NCBI GenBank assembly: GCA_910584785.1
Contig: CAJUDX010000061.1
Coordinates: forward strand, 1 to 18,568
Reading direction: 5' to 3'
Source of the DNA: an uncultured Lachnospiraceae bacterium
GTDB taxonomy: Bacteria > Bacillota > Clostridia > Lachnospirales > Lachnospiraceae
DNA: 18,568 nt
Part shown: positions 1 through 8,193 of the stretch, piece after piece
Layout of the letters: each line of letters starts with the position of its first letter
How positions within the stretch are numbered: the first letter of the stretch is position 1
Notes under the pieces: model-generated
Database searches by the model: none
Told to the model about the DNA's origin: nothing
The model's input: only the letters and a program-made list of their open reading frames with translations
Translations under genes and position numbers: made by a program

Positions 1-50
1 GACCTACACCCTTAGCAGGGGCGCCTCTTCGGCCTCTTGAGTATTTCTCC
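1..50 (-). tRNA. tRNA-Ser (anticodon GCU), 5' part only
   Basis: Read on the minus strand, the sequence begins GGAGAAATACTCAAGAGGCC, which is the acceptor 5' strand, the T8-A9 pair and the D-arm of a class II serine tRNA. The anticodon loop follows with CTGCTAA; the GCT anticodon lies at 14-16, so it reads AGC/AGU serine codons. The long variable arm, T-arm and 3' acceptor strand fall outside the window, so only about 50 of roughly 90 nt are seen. A consensus promoter lies about 58 nt upstream, which implies a short 5' leader removed by RNase P. Confidence 0.9.
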
Positions 51-107
51 GAATTTACCATTTCCATATGATTGCATTTCATGGACGCGCCATCAAACGC
101 ATTGTTT

Positions 108-136
108 ATTATACATAACCAAATTTATTTTGTCAA
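108..136 (-). promoter_or_regulatory. Consensus sigma-A promoter for tRNA-Ser
   Basis: On the minus strand there is TTGACA (131-136), a 17-nt spacer and TATAAT (108-113), an exact match to the vegetative consensus. Transcription would start near 101 and run into the tRNA. A perfect promoter suits a stable RNA and makes the tRNA independent of read-through from plsC. Confidence 0.85.
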
Positions 137-213
137 CTATTTTTTAAAATTATTTTAATATTTTTTTATTTCCTTTGATGTTCTTTGATACGTTTTTTAA
201 AAACATCTATATT

Positions 214-924
214 CTAATTAAATTGATTGATCTTTTCCTGAATCTGATCATGCACAAGGGCCGCAATTTCCTTAGTTTTCATCCCTGAATAATCTTCTGG
301 GTAAATTGGGTCAAGAAAATGCACCTGTACCTTTTCCTTTCGAATAGAAGGAAGATCAAAAGGACGAAAACAATCAATTAAAGCGACAGGAACAATGGGA
401 CAACCGGCATTAACAGCAGTTTTAAATGTTCCTCCCTTAAATGGAAGAATGGTATTTCCTTCCCCGCTCCTGGTTCCTTCTGGAAATATAATATAATTTC
501 TTCCACGTTTAACTTCTTCTGTTACCTGACGGATAACCTCCATGGAAGCCCGAATATCGTCCCTGTCAATCCCAATTCCCCGCAATAAGGCTACAACCTG
601 TTTAACTAAGATCCATTGTAATGCTTCTTTTTTTATCACAATCCCAAATGGCCTGGGACAGCTTTCAATCAGGGCCAGGGAATCAAATAACCCCTGATGA
701 TTGGGAAAAAGAATAAATCCGTTTTTTTCAGGAAGTTTATCTGCTCCAAAATAATTTACCTCAACACGTCCTGTACGATTAATAATTTTTACCAGACGAT
801 GTAAAAAAGCATAACGCTCCTCTTCTGTATGAGAATCATCAGCCCTGCATAACCTGCAGAGCTGATAAAACCATAAGGGAAGGCGGTAAATATTTCGCAG
901 CACCATGTAAACAATTCTTTTCAT
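214..924 (-). CDS. plsC: 1-acyl-sn-glycerol-3-phosphate acyltransferase (PlsC family)
   Basis: Predicted membrane-associated acyltransferase that adds the second acyl chain to lysophosphatidic acid, giving phosphatidic acid for phospholipid synthesis. The 236-residue protein has the family's NHQGLFD block at about 75-81 (the catalytic H-X4-D) and FPEGTRS at about 147-153 (glycerophosphate binding). The N-terminus is basic and hydrophobic, as in small bacterial PlsC proteins, and the length is normal. The ATG lies only 5 nt beyond the gyrA stop codon, and its likely Shine-Dalgarno GAGGAA overlaps the last gyrA codons, so translation is probably coupled to gyrA. It is the last gene of the dnaA-to-gyrA block, and no clear terminator follows. 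The family call is firm; the acyl-donor preference and exact lysophospholipid cannot be read from the sequence. Confidence 0.9.
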   Translation of the reverse strand: MKRIVYMVLRNIYRLPLWFYQLCRLCRADDSHTEEERYAFLHRLVKIINRTGRVEVNYFGADKLPEKNGFILFPNHQGLFDSLALIESCPRPFGIVIKKEALQWILVKQVVALLRGIGIDRDDIRASMEVIRQVTEEVKRGRNYIIFPEGTRSGEGNTILPFKGGTFKTAVNAGCPIVPVALIDCFRPFDLPSIRKEKVQVHFLDPIYPEDYSGMKTKEIAALVHDQIQEKINQFN

Positions 925-929
925 TTGTC

Positions 930-3419
930 CTATTCCTCTGTGCTGTCTTTTTCTTCTCCATCCTCTTCCTTTGTGCCGCTGTCCCTTACCTTGGCAATAC
1001 TGGCAACTTTAATATCCGATTCCGGATCAATATTCATTAATTTTACACCAGAAGTATTTCTTCCAATAATGCTGATATCACTGACAGCCATACGAATAAT
1101 GATTCCTTCATTAGTAATCAGCATCACCTCCCGGTGATCGTCCACCAGTTTGGCCCCGATTAGACAGCCCGTTTTTTCTGCAACCTTATAGCAAAGAACA
1201 CCTTTTCCTCCACGATTCTGACGCTTAAATTCGTGAATATAGGTTCGCTTGCCATAGCCCTTTTCTGAGGCAACCAGCAGACATTTACCCTGGCTTATGG
1301 TTTGCATTCCAATAATTTCATCGTCATCTTCAAATTTCATCCCAATAACACCCATAGATACGCGTCCGGTAATTCTAACATCCTTTTCGTGGAAACGAAT
1401 ACACATCCCCTTCTTCGTTGCCATAATAATTTCTTCTGTATTATCGGTGGTTTTTACTTCGATTAGTTCGTCGTCTTCTCTAAGTAAAATCGCCTGTAGA
1501 CCAGTCTTTCTCACATAGGCATATTCCGTAACCGATGTTTTCTTCACCATGCCCTTTTTGGTCGCCATAAATAAAAACTGGCTGTTTTTATATTCTTTCA
1601 CGGGGATGACCGCAGTAATTTTCTCATCAGGCATCATTTGTAAAAGATTAACAATAGCAGTTCCCCTTGCCGTTCTTCCTGCTTCTGGTATCTCATAAGC
1701 CTTTAAGCGGTACACCCGTCCTTTATTGGTAAAGAACATGACATAATGGTGGTTAGTGGTCATAAAGAGATCCTCGATATAATCTTCCTCAATCGTCTGC
1801 ATCCCCTTGATCCCTTTTCCGCCTCGATTCTGTGCTTTAAAGTTATCAATGTCCATCCGCTTAATATAACCAAGATTTGTCATGGCAATCACGGTATCAT
1901 CATCCGGGATCAAATCTTCCATCGACATATCATAGTCATAACCAATACTTGTTCTGCGCTCATCGCCGTATTTATCGGAAACAATCTGAATTTCTTCTTT
2001 AATTACGCCTAAAAGCTTTTTCTCATCCGCTAAAATACCCATCAGTTCTTTGATCCTTGCCTGAAGTTCAGCATATTCTTTTTCCAGCTTTTCTCTTTCC
2101 AAACCAGTCAATGCACGCAGGCGCATATCAACAATCGCCTGAGCCTGAACATCACTTAAGTCAAAGCGTTCCATTAAACGCTGCTTGGCTTCAGCCACAT
2201 TCACCGAACTGCGAATAATATGGATAACTTCATCAATATAATCCAGAGCCTTTAATAAGCCTTCTAAAATATGTGCACGTTCCTGCGCCTTATTTAAGTC
2301 GTATTTTGTACGCCGGATAACTACATCTTCCTGATGTTTTAAATAAAATTCCAGCATCTGTAAAAGATTTAGCACGCGGGGCTGATTATCCACCAAAGCC
2401 AGCATAATCACACCAAAGGTATCCTGAAGCTGGGTATGCTTGTACAATTGATTTAACAATACATTTGCATTTACATCCCGGCGCAGTTCAATGCAAATTC
2501 TAAGACCTTCGCGGTTTGATTCATCGCGTACATCCGTGATCCCGTCAATTTTCTTTTCCTTTACCAGTTCGGCAATCTTCTCAATCAGCCTGGCTTTATT
2601 GACAAGATAAGGAATTTCTGTAATAATGATCTTATTTTTTCCATTGGGAAGGGATTCAATATTGGTCACTGCGCGAACTTTAATCTTTCCCCGCCCAGTA
2701 CGGTAGGCTTCTTCAATGCCGGAACGTCCCAATATCGTGGCTCCTGTAGGAAAATCCGGTCCCTTAATTATACCCATAATTTCTTCCAGATCCGTAGCCC
2801 GATCTTCATAAATCCGGTTATCGATAATTCGAACGACAGCATTGATCACTTCTTTAATATTATGCGGGGGAATATTCGTCGCCATTCCCACGGCAATTCC
2901 TGAGGTGCCATTACATAAAAGATTTGGAAAACGCGCAGGAAGAACGACAGGTTCCCGCTCTGTCTCATCAAAATTAGGAACAAAATCTACCGTATCTTTA
3001 TTAATATCCGCCAGCATTTCCATGGATATCTTACTCAACCGCGCTTCCGTATAACGCATGGCAGCTGCCCCGTCGCCATCGATAGAGCCAAAATTTCCAT
3101 GACCATCCACTAACATATAGCGGGTGGACCATTTCTGTGCCATATTAACCAGAGCACCATAAATCGAACTGTCACCATGGGGGTGATATTTACCCATCGT
3201 ATCACCGACAATACGGGCACACTTACGATGCGGCTTATCTGGACCATTATTTAACTCAATCATGGAAAAAAGAACACGGCGCTGTACTGGCTTTAAACCG
3301 TCCCTTACATCAGGAAGGGCACGGGATGCGATTACACTCATAGCATAATCAATATAAAATTTTTCCATGGTCTTCTTTAAATCTTTATCATGGACTTTAT
3401 CAAATACATTTGGTTCCAT
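930..3419 (-). CDS. gyrA: DNA gyrase subunit A
   Basis: Breakage-reunion subunit of type IIA topoisomerase, which forms an A2B2 complex with GyrB and introduces negative supercoils. An in-frame ATG exists at 3446, but the ATG at 3419 (protein starting MEPNVFDK) has GGAGG five nucleotides upstream and matches the family N-terminus, giving 829 residues. The active-site tyrosine is Tyr123 in RYTEAR. The quinolone-determining region has Ser84 (E. coli Ser83) and Gly88 (E. coli Asp87). The C-terminal beta-pinwheel carries the GyrA box as QNRGGKG near residue 530, and the same heptapeptide recurs near 733. The tail is acidic (KEEDGEEKDSTEE). It lies 84 nt downstream of gyrB and is likely co-transcribed; a weak internal promoter may add transcription. 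Confidence 0.98.
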   Translation of the reverse strand: MEPNVFDKVHDKDLKKTMEKFYIDYAMSVIASRALPDVRDGLKPVQRRVLFSMIELNNGPDKPHRKCARIVGDTMGKYHPHGDSSIYGALVNMAQKWSTRYMLVDGHGNFGSIDGDGAAAMRYTEARLSKISMEMLADINKDTVDFVPNFDETEREPVVLPARFPNLLCNGTSGIAVGMATNIPPHNIKEVINAVVRIIDNRIYEDRATDLEEIMGIIKGPDFPTGATILGRSGIEEAYRTGRGKIKVRAVTNIESLPNGKNKIIITEIPYLVNKARLIEKIAELVKEKKIDGITDVRDESNREGLRICIELRRDVNANVLLNQLYKHTQLQDTFGVIMLALVDNQPRVLNLLQMLEFYLKHQEDVVIRRTKYDLNKAQERAHILEGLLKALDYIDEVIHIIRSSVNVAEAKQRLMERFDLSDVQAQAIVDMRLRALTGLEREKLEKEYAELQARIKELMGILADEKKLLGVIKEEIQIVSDKYGDERRTSIGYDYDMSMEDLIPDDDTVIAMTNLGYIKRMDIDNFKAQNRGGKGIKGMQTIEEDYIEDLFMTTNHHYVMFFTNKGRVYRLKAYEIPEAGRTARGTAIVNLLQMMPDEKITAVIPVKEYKNSQFLFMATKKGMVKKTSVTEYAYVRKTGLQAILLREDDELIEVKTTDNTEEIIMATKKGMCIRFHEKDVRITGRVSMGVIGMKFEDDDEIIGMQTISQGKCLLVASEKGYGKRTYIHEFKRQNRGGKGVLCYKVAEKTGCLIGAKLVDDHREVMLITNEGIIIRMAVSDISIIGRNTSGVKLMNIDPESDIKVASIAKVRDSGTKEEDGEEKDSTEE

Positions 3420-3462
3420 ATATTCCTCCATTCTGTATATCATCATTTAGCGTGCTGCCTGA

Positions 3463-3492
3463 ATCATACCAGGGCAACACATGAGAAGTAAA
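3463..3492 (-). promoter_or_regulatory. Possible internal promoter for gyrA
   Basis: In the 84-nt gyrB-gyrA gap, the minus strand has TTTACT (3487-3492), an 18-nt spacer and TATGAT (3463-3468) preceded by TGG, an extended -10 form. A 6-bp stem-loop (arms GTTGCC and GGCAGC, 3454-3478) overlaps the -10; it has no T-run and is not a terminator. The -35 is a poor match, so this is only a candidate. Confidence 0.3.
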
Positions 3493-3503
3493 GAATTGAC
3501 CAG

Positions 3504-5414
3504 TTAAATATCTAATGTCCCAAACTTCGCATTGGCTTCGATAAATTCCCGCCGCGGCTCTACCTGATCTCCCATTAAGGTGGTAAAGGTCAAATCCAGC
3601 TCAGAAGCAGTTTCATCATCCATCGTCACCCGGAGAAGAACCCTCCGATCCGGGTCCATGGTCGTCTCCCATAGCTGCTCGGCATCCATCTCTCCAAGCC
3701 CCTTATAGCGTTGAATTTTATTATTACTGTCCCGGCCTACCTCTGTTAAAATTTCATTTAATTCCTCAGGGCTGTAGGCATACCAAATTCTCTTATTCTT
3801 CTCCAGTTTAAACAGAGGCGGCTGTGCCAGGTATACATAACCCTGTTTAATTAATTCCGGCATAAAACGATAAATAAAGGTTAAAAGAAGGGTACTGATA
3901 TGCGCCCCGTCCACATCGGCATCGGTCATTAGAATAATTTTATGGTAACGCAGCTTTTCGATATCAAATTCCTCATGGATTCCCGTACCAAAGGCAGTGA
4001 TCATTGCCCGAATTTCCGCATTTGCATAAATCTTATCCAGACGGGCCTTTTCCACATTTAAAATCTTCCCTCTAAGAGGTAAAATCGCCTGGTTTGCTTT
4101 ATTTCTGGCATCCTTTGCCGAACCTCCTGCCGAATCTCCCTCAACAATATAAATCTCACAATTTGCCGGATCTTTATCTGAACAGTCAGAAAGCTTTCCC
4201 GGAAGGGACATAATATCCAAGGCTGTCTTTCTCCGGGTTAATTCCCTGGCTTTTCTTGCTGCTGCACGAGCACGCTGGGCCAGCACGGACTTTTCACAAA
4301 TTGCCTTAGCTGCTGCAGGATTCTGCTCTAAAAAATAGGTAAGCTGTTCACTGACAATGGCATCCACCGCGCCCCTAGCCTCACTGTTTCCCAGCTTTTG
4401 TTTTGTTTGGCCTTCAAACTGCGGCTCCTCAATTTTTACGCTGATAATCGAGGTAAGACCCTCACGGATATCCTCACCAGCCAGGTTTGTTTCACTCTCT
4501 TTTAAGAGCTTATTTTTTCTCGCATAATCGTTAAATGTTTTTGTCAGAGCATTCTTAAAACCAACTAAATGCGTTCCTCCTTCAGGTGTGTTAATGTTAT
4601 TGACAAAGGTATAAATATTTTCAGTATATGAGTCATTATGCTGCATCGCTACCTCAACATAAACCCCGTCCTTTACACCCTCACAGTAAATCACCTGGTC
4701 GAATAAAGGCGTTTTTCCACGATTTAAGTAGGTTACAAATTCCCGGATTCCACCTTCATAGTGAAAAGTTTTTTCGTGTTTTTCTTCACGGTTGTCCCGT
4801 AAAATAATCTTTAAATTTTTAGTTAAAAAGGCGGTTTCCCTGAGACGAATCTTTAATGTATCATAATCAAAAACGGTTTCTTCAAAAATCTCCTTATCGG
4901 GCAGGAAATGTACCTTTGTCCCATGCTGTTCCGGCGGGCACTCTCCAATAATTTCCAGATCTTTGATCGTTTTTCCGCGCTCATAGCGCTGACGGTAAAT
5001 ATTTCCTTCCCGATAAATTTCCACTTCCAGCCATTCCGATAAAGCATTTACCACCGATGCACCTACACCGTGCAGTCCGCCGGATACTTTATAACCTCCA
5101 TTGCCAAACTTTCCCCCGGCATGAAGAATGGTAAATACAACCTCTACCGCTGATTTTCCTGCCTTTTTCTGAATATCCACCGGTATTCCCCGTCCATCAT
5201 CAAGAACTGTAATCGAGTTATCTTCATTTATGGTAACATCAACCACATCGCAGAAACCAGCCAATGCTTCATCGACAGAATTATCGACAATTTCATAGAC
5301 CAGGTGATGTAAACCACGGACAGAAGTACTTCCGATGTACATTCCCGGTCTCTTTCTGACCGCTTCCAGTCCTTCTAAAATCTGGATTTGTTCTGCTCCA
5401 TATTCTGTACCCAT
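3504..5414 (-). CDS. gyrB: DNA gyrase subunit B
   Basis: ATPase subunit of gyrase. The GHKL ATPase is at the N-terminus (VDNSVDEALAG, DDGRGIP and GGLHGVGASVVNALS), followed by the transducer domain. The TOPRIM domain has EGDSAGGSAK and DADVDGAHI, which bind the catalytic Mg2+, and the C-terminus has QRYKGLGEMD and ends near AKFGTLDI. The ATG at 5414 is chosen because GAGGAGG sits six nucleotides before it; an upstream in-frame ATG at 5444 would lie inside the end of recF. The resulting 636 residues are typical for Gram-positive GyrB, which lacks the insert of enterobacterial homologues. It follows recF after 14 nt and precedes gyrA, the usual Firmicutes order. Confidence 0.98.
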   Translation of the reverse strand: MGTEYGAEQIQILEGLEAVRKRPGMYIGSTSVRGLHHLVYEIVDNSVDEALAGFCDVVDVTINEDNSITVLDDGRGIPVDIQKKAGKSAVEVVFTILHAGGKFGNGGYKVSGGLHGVGASVVNALSEWLEVEIYREGNIYRQRYERGKTIKDLEIIGECPPEQHGTKVHFLPDKEIFEETVFDYDTLKIRLRETAFLTKNLKIILRDNREEKHEKTFHYEGGIREFVTYLNRGKTPLFDQVIYCEGVKDGVYVEVAMQHNDSYTENIYTFVNNINTPEGGTHLVGFKNALTKTFNDYARKNKLLKESETNLAGEDIREGLTSIISVKIEEPQFEGQTKQKLGNSEARGAVDAIVSEQLTYFLEQNPAAAKAICEKSVLAQRARAAARKARELTRRKTALDIMSLPGKLSDCSDKDPANCEIYIVEGDSAGGSAKDARNKANQAILPLRGKILNVEKARLDKIYANAEIRAMITAFGTGIHEEFDIEKLRYHKIILMTDADVDGAHISTLLLTFIYRFMPELIKQGYVYLAQPPLFKLEKNKRIWYAYSPEELNEILTEVGRDSNNKIQRYKGLGEMDAEQLWETTMDPDRRVLLRVTMDDETASELDLTFTTLMGDQVEPRREFIEANAKFGTLDI

Positions 5415-5428
5415 AGTGATCCTCCTCG

Positions 5429-6514
5429 TTAATTTTCCCTGCAAATCTGTCCCTCCGTTACCTTAAACACCCGGTTTAGCGGAAAACGGTGTCCGACAAA
5501 ATCATCCAAACCTGTACAGGTTATCATCGTTTGAATTTCATTAATGCTGTTCAGCAAATGATTTTGCCGGCTGGAATCTAATTCCGACAGCACATCATCG
5601 AGTAATAAAATCGGATAATCATGAATCAATTGCTTGACCAGATTAATCTCCGATAGTTTTAAAGAAAGGGCAGCTGATCTCTGCTGTCCCTGGGAACCAA
5701 ATTTGCGTATATCAATACGGTTGATAAAAAAACTCATATCGTCACGGTGCGGCCCGGCTAATGTCGTCTTTTGCTTTTTATCAGACTCCCGGTTTTTTTT
5801 TAGGACAGACAAAAATTCCTCCGGCTGTACATTTGGTTCATAATAAAGAAATAAATGTTCCTTTTTTCCTGTTAATTTTCCATGAATATCTTCAATCAGC
5901 TGGTTCAGCTGATCTATAAACTGCTTTCGATAGTCCATCAGGGGAATACCATGGCGGACTAGCTGTTCATCCCACACTTCCAGAGTAGATTCATACTCCG
6001 GCCGAAAGCTTAAATCTTTTAAAAGCTTATTTCTCTGAATTAAAATTTTATTATAATTTACTAACGCATGTACATAGAGCTTATTCACCTGGCAAAGCTC
6101 CAAATCAAGGAAACGCCGACGCTCAGAGGGACCATTTTTGATAATATTTAAGTCCTCCGGGGAAAAAAATACGACATTGGCAATGCCAAACAGCTCACTT
6201 GCCTTTCGTATGGAAATCCCATTGACAGCAATTCCCTTGGGCTTATTTTTCTTTAAATGCATATCGATCCGATAAGGAACATTTTCTTTTTTTACCTGAA
6301 GCTTAATATGTGCCTCATCCTGTTCAAAACGGATCAATTCCTTATCCCTTGAAGCCCGGTGCGATTTTGTTGTACAGCACACATAAATCGCTTCCAGTGC
6401 ATTTGTCTTTCCCTGGGCATTATCTCCATAAAAAATATTGGTCCCAGGATCAAAAGCTACCTGCAGAGAGGGATAGTTTCGATACTGCAAAAGCTCCATG
6501 GATTCAATGATCAT
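5429..6514 (-). CDS. recF: DNA replication and repair protein RecF
   Basis: SMC-like ABC ATPase that, with RecO and RecR, loads RecA at single-strand gaps. The 361-residue protein has Walker A GDNAQGKT at about 30-37, the RecF-typical FSPEDLNIIKNGPSERRRFLD near 117-137, an ABC signature region GSQGQQRSAALSLKLSE near 273-289, and Walker B ILLLDDVLSELD near 302. Length and order are normal. A purine-rich AAGGAAG abuts the ATG and GAGGG lies about 10 nt upstream, so the exact start is a little less certain; a second in-frame ATG occurs five codons in. The stop lies just before the gyrB Shine-Dalgarno, 14 nt from the gyrB ATG, consistent with one operon. Confidence 0.97.
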   Translation of the reverse strand: MIIESMELLQYRNYPSLQVAFDPGTNIFYGDNAQGKTNALEAIYVCCTTKSHRASRDKELIRFEQDEAHIKLQVKKENVPYRIDMHLKKNKPKGIAVNGISIRKASELFGIANVVFFSPEDLNIIKNGPSERRRFLDLELCQVNKLYVHALVNYNKILIQRNKLLKDLSFRPEYESTLEVWDEQLVRHGIPLMDYRKQFIDQLNQLIEDIHGKLTGKKEHLFLYYEPNVQPEEFLSVLKKNRESDKKQKTTLAGPHRDDMSFFINRIDIRKFGSQGQQRSAALSLKLSEINLVKQLIHDYPILLLDDVLSELDSSRQNHLLNSINEIQTMITCTGLDDFVGHRFPLNRVFKVTEGQICREN

Positions 6515-6531
6515 CTTCCTTTTTCCCTCAA

Positions 6532-6750
6532 TCAGCTTATTCTTTCCTGGATACAGATGGTCTGCCCATGAAAATCCACAGTATCACCGGCATAGAGCTT
6601 CTTTCCCCGCTGCATAACCACTTCTCCATTTACCTTTACCTTTCCCTCTTCGACAGCGTACTTTGCTTCCACGCCCGAATCCACCAGACCTGCTGCCTTT
6701 AGCGCCTGACCCAATTTAATGTATTCTTCCCGCAATATAATGATTTCCAT
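6532..6750 (-). CDS. yaaA: S4-domain RNA-binding protein (YaaA type)
   Basis: A 72-residue protein that is essentially one S4 RNA-binding fold: an N-terminal beta strand and helix (LREEYIKLGQALKAAGLV) followed by the S4 core (GVEAKYAVEEGKVKVNGEV, then RGKKLYAGDTVDF). Small S4 proteins of this kind sit between dnaN and recF in most Firmicutes; the Bacillus homologue YaaA is linked to the large ribosomal subunit. The gene has a good AAAGGAAA ribosome-binding site and lies 17 nt before recF. The family and position are clear; the RNA target here is not known from sequence. Confidence 0.92.
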   Translation of the reverse strand: MEIIILREEYIKLGQALKAAGLVDSGVEAKYAVEEGKVKVNGEVVMQRGKKLYAGDTVDFHGQTICIQERIS

Positions 6751-6816
6751 TTCTTTCCTTTCTTAAACCATCATCCCACTTGATTTGAATTTCTTGACCT
6801 GTTTAAAATCCATTCG

Positions 6817-7935
6817 TTATACCGACGCTGTGTTAAAATTAACAGGAAGAATCAGGTAAATATAACTTTGATCCTCATCGCGGATAAAGCAGGGGGATTT
6901 TGGGTTCATCATATGCAAATCGATTTCTTCGTCATCAATCACCCGTAGCGCATCAATTAAAAACTTTGGATTAAATCCAATCATTATATCCTTTCCTGTT
7001 TTATGAATGGAAATTTCTGCATTCATAGAACCGAAGCTGGAATTAAGCTTAAGCTCCATCGTATGATCCTGGATATTTAAAATTAAAGGCTTTTTATCAT
7101 TTTCCCGGATTAAAATTGTCGCACGTTCAATACAATCTAAAAATTCTTTTTTATTCACCGTTAATTTTGTCTCATAATCACCGGAAAGCATTTGGTTAAT
7201 GCGGAAATACTCTCCTTCAATGAGCCGGGAAACTACAATTGTTTGGTCAAAAGCAAATAAAATATGATTTTGGCTGAGAAAGAGTTCAACTTCGCTTTCA
7301 TTATCTCCGTTTAAAATCTTACTAATTTCGCTTAATGTTTTACCAGGAACAATGACTTTGTAATTATCATAATTTTCTTTTAACAGAATTTTCCGAATCG
7401 AAATCCTGTGTCCGTCTAAGGATACCACCTTTAATTCATTTCCATTTACTTCAAATAATTCACCTGTCATCATTTTATTGCTGTCATTAGGAGAAATGGA
7501 GAAGAGAGTTTGGCGGATGACTTCTCTTAAGGTAAACTGGGAAAGCCGTATAGAATGCTCCCGTTCAATATAAGGAAGATAAGAAAATTCTTCACTGTCC
7601 CTGCCCTGAATTTTAAACACAGAATTGTCACTTGAAATAACTGTATTCAGCATTTGATCCGATTCAATCATAATTGTAGCATCAGGAGAAGATAATTTTC
7701 GAATGATTTCTGAAAATATCTTTGCATCTAAGGCAATTTTTCCTTTTTCTAAGATATTTCCTTCTATTTTTGTCTCAATTCCAAGTTCCATATCATTTCC
7801 GGTTAATTTAATTTCATTTCCAGAAGCATCAATTAAGATACATCCTAAAATGGACATGGTTGTTTTGGAAGAAACCGCTTTCAGTACAATATTAATGCCA
7901 TTGAGAAGAGCGTCTTTTTGAAACGATAACTTCAT
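6817..7935 (-). CDS. dnaN: DNA polymerase III sliding clamp (beta subunit)
   Basis: The homodimeric ring that tethers polymerase III to DNA and docks many replication and repair partners. The 372-residue length is standard for the three-domain clamp. Recognisable segments are the N-terminal FQKDALLNGINIVLKAVSSK, LTGNDMELGIET in domain I, the central MMTGELFEV and VVSLDGHRISI, and the C-terminal GFNPKFLIDALR and YLILPVNF. The Shine-Dalgarno AAAGGAAG is unusually far from the ATG (about 12 nt), and the intervening bases include TTATCAACC, a weak DnaA-box look-alike. It is directly downstream of the dnaA-proximal origin half and upstream of yaaA. No separate promoter is obvious, so it probably depends on dnaA transcription. 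Confidence 0.98.
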   Translation of the reverse strand: MKLSFQKDALLNGINIVLKAVSSKTTMSILGCILIDASGNEIKLTGNDMELGIETKIEGNILEKGKIALDAKIFSEIIRKLSSPDATIMIESDQMLNTVISSDNSVFKIQGRDSEEFSYLPYIEREHSIRLSQFTLREVIRQTLFSISPNDSNKMMTGELFEVNGNELKVVSLDGHRISIRKILLKENYDNYKVIVPGKTLSEISKILNGDNESEVELFLSQNHILFAFDQTIVVSRLIEGEYFRINQMLSGDYETKLTVNKKEFLDCIERATILIRENDKKPLILNIQDHTMELKLNSSFGSMNAEISIHKTGKDIMIGFNPKFLIDALRVIDDEEIDLHMMNPKSPCFIRDEDQSYIYLILPVNFNTASV

Positions 7936-7958
7936 GTTGGTTGATAACTTCCTTTCTC

Positions 7959-7997
7959 TAAAAAATCAAAATATAAAAAATAAATAAAGATAATTTT
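7959..7997. other. Candidate DNA unwinding element
   Basis: 37 of 39 bases are A or T, with long A runs on the plus strand, between the dnaN ribosome-binding site and the triplet tract next to the DnaA boxes. Its place relative to the boxes is that of the duplex unwinding element in Bacillus. An AT-rich stretch at about 9661-9692, beside the box at 9693, is a second but less likely candidate. Confidence 0.6.
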
Positions 7998-8014
7998 CGT
8001 CGTAACCGTCGTAG
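7997..8014 (+). promoter_or_regulatory. Degenerate DnaA-trio-like triplet tract
   Basis: The plus strand reads TCG TCG TAA CCG TCG TAG, six triplets in phase, with a 7-bp direct repeat CGTCGTA (7998-8004 and 8007-8013) offset by nine. It lies between the last box-like 9-mer (8027-8035) and the AT-rich segment, where Bacillus has DnaA-trios (TAG-like triplets that bind the DnaA filament on single-stranded DNA). Four of six triplets have C instead of the usually conserved central A, so this is an atypical version or only a spacer. Confidence 0.4.
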
Positions 8015-8193
8015 GGACTGTGGGTTTGTGGAAAACCCTAAAAAACATTGAAATAAAGGAAAAATCAGCATTTAACAGGGCTGTGGAAAACCATGAAAAT
8101 AATTCTTAAGAACTTAAGAGTTTTCCACAGGGGTAAATCGCTCGTATAAGAGCATGATCTTATGCACAGGCTGTCCACAGCAATGTGCACGCT

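Noticed and set aside
177..207. Hairpin GATGTT / AACATC between plsC and the tRNA as a terminator
   Set aside because: The arms are short, the loop is long and an A-run, not a T-run, follows on the minus strand.
3420..3446. Longer gyrA start at 3446 adding nine residues
   Set aside because: The GGAGG ribosome-binding site lies inside this extension and serves the ATG at 3419; the extra residues are not family-like.
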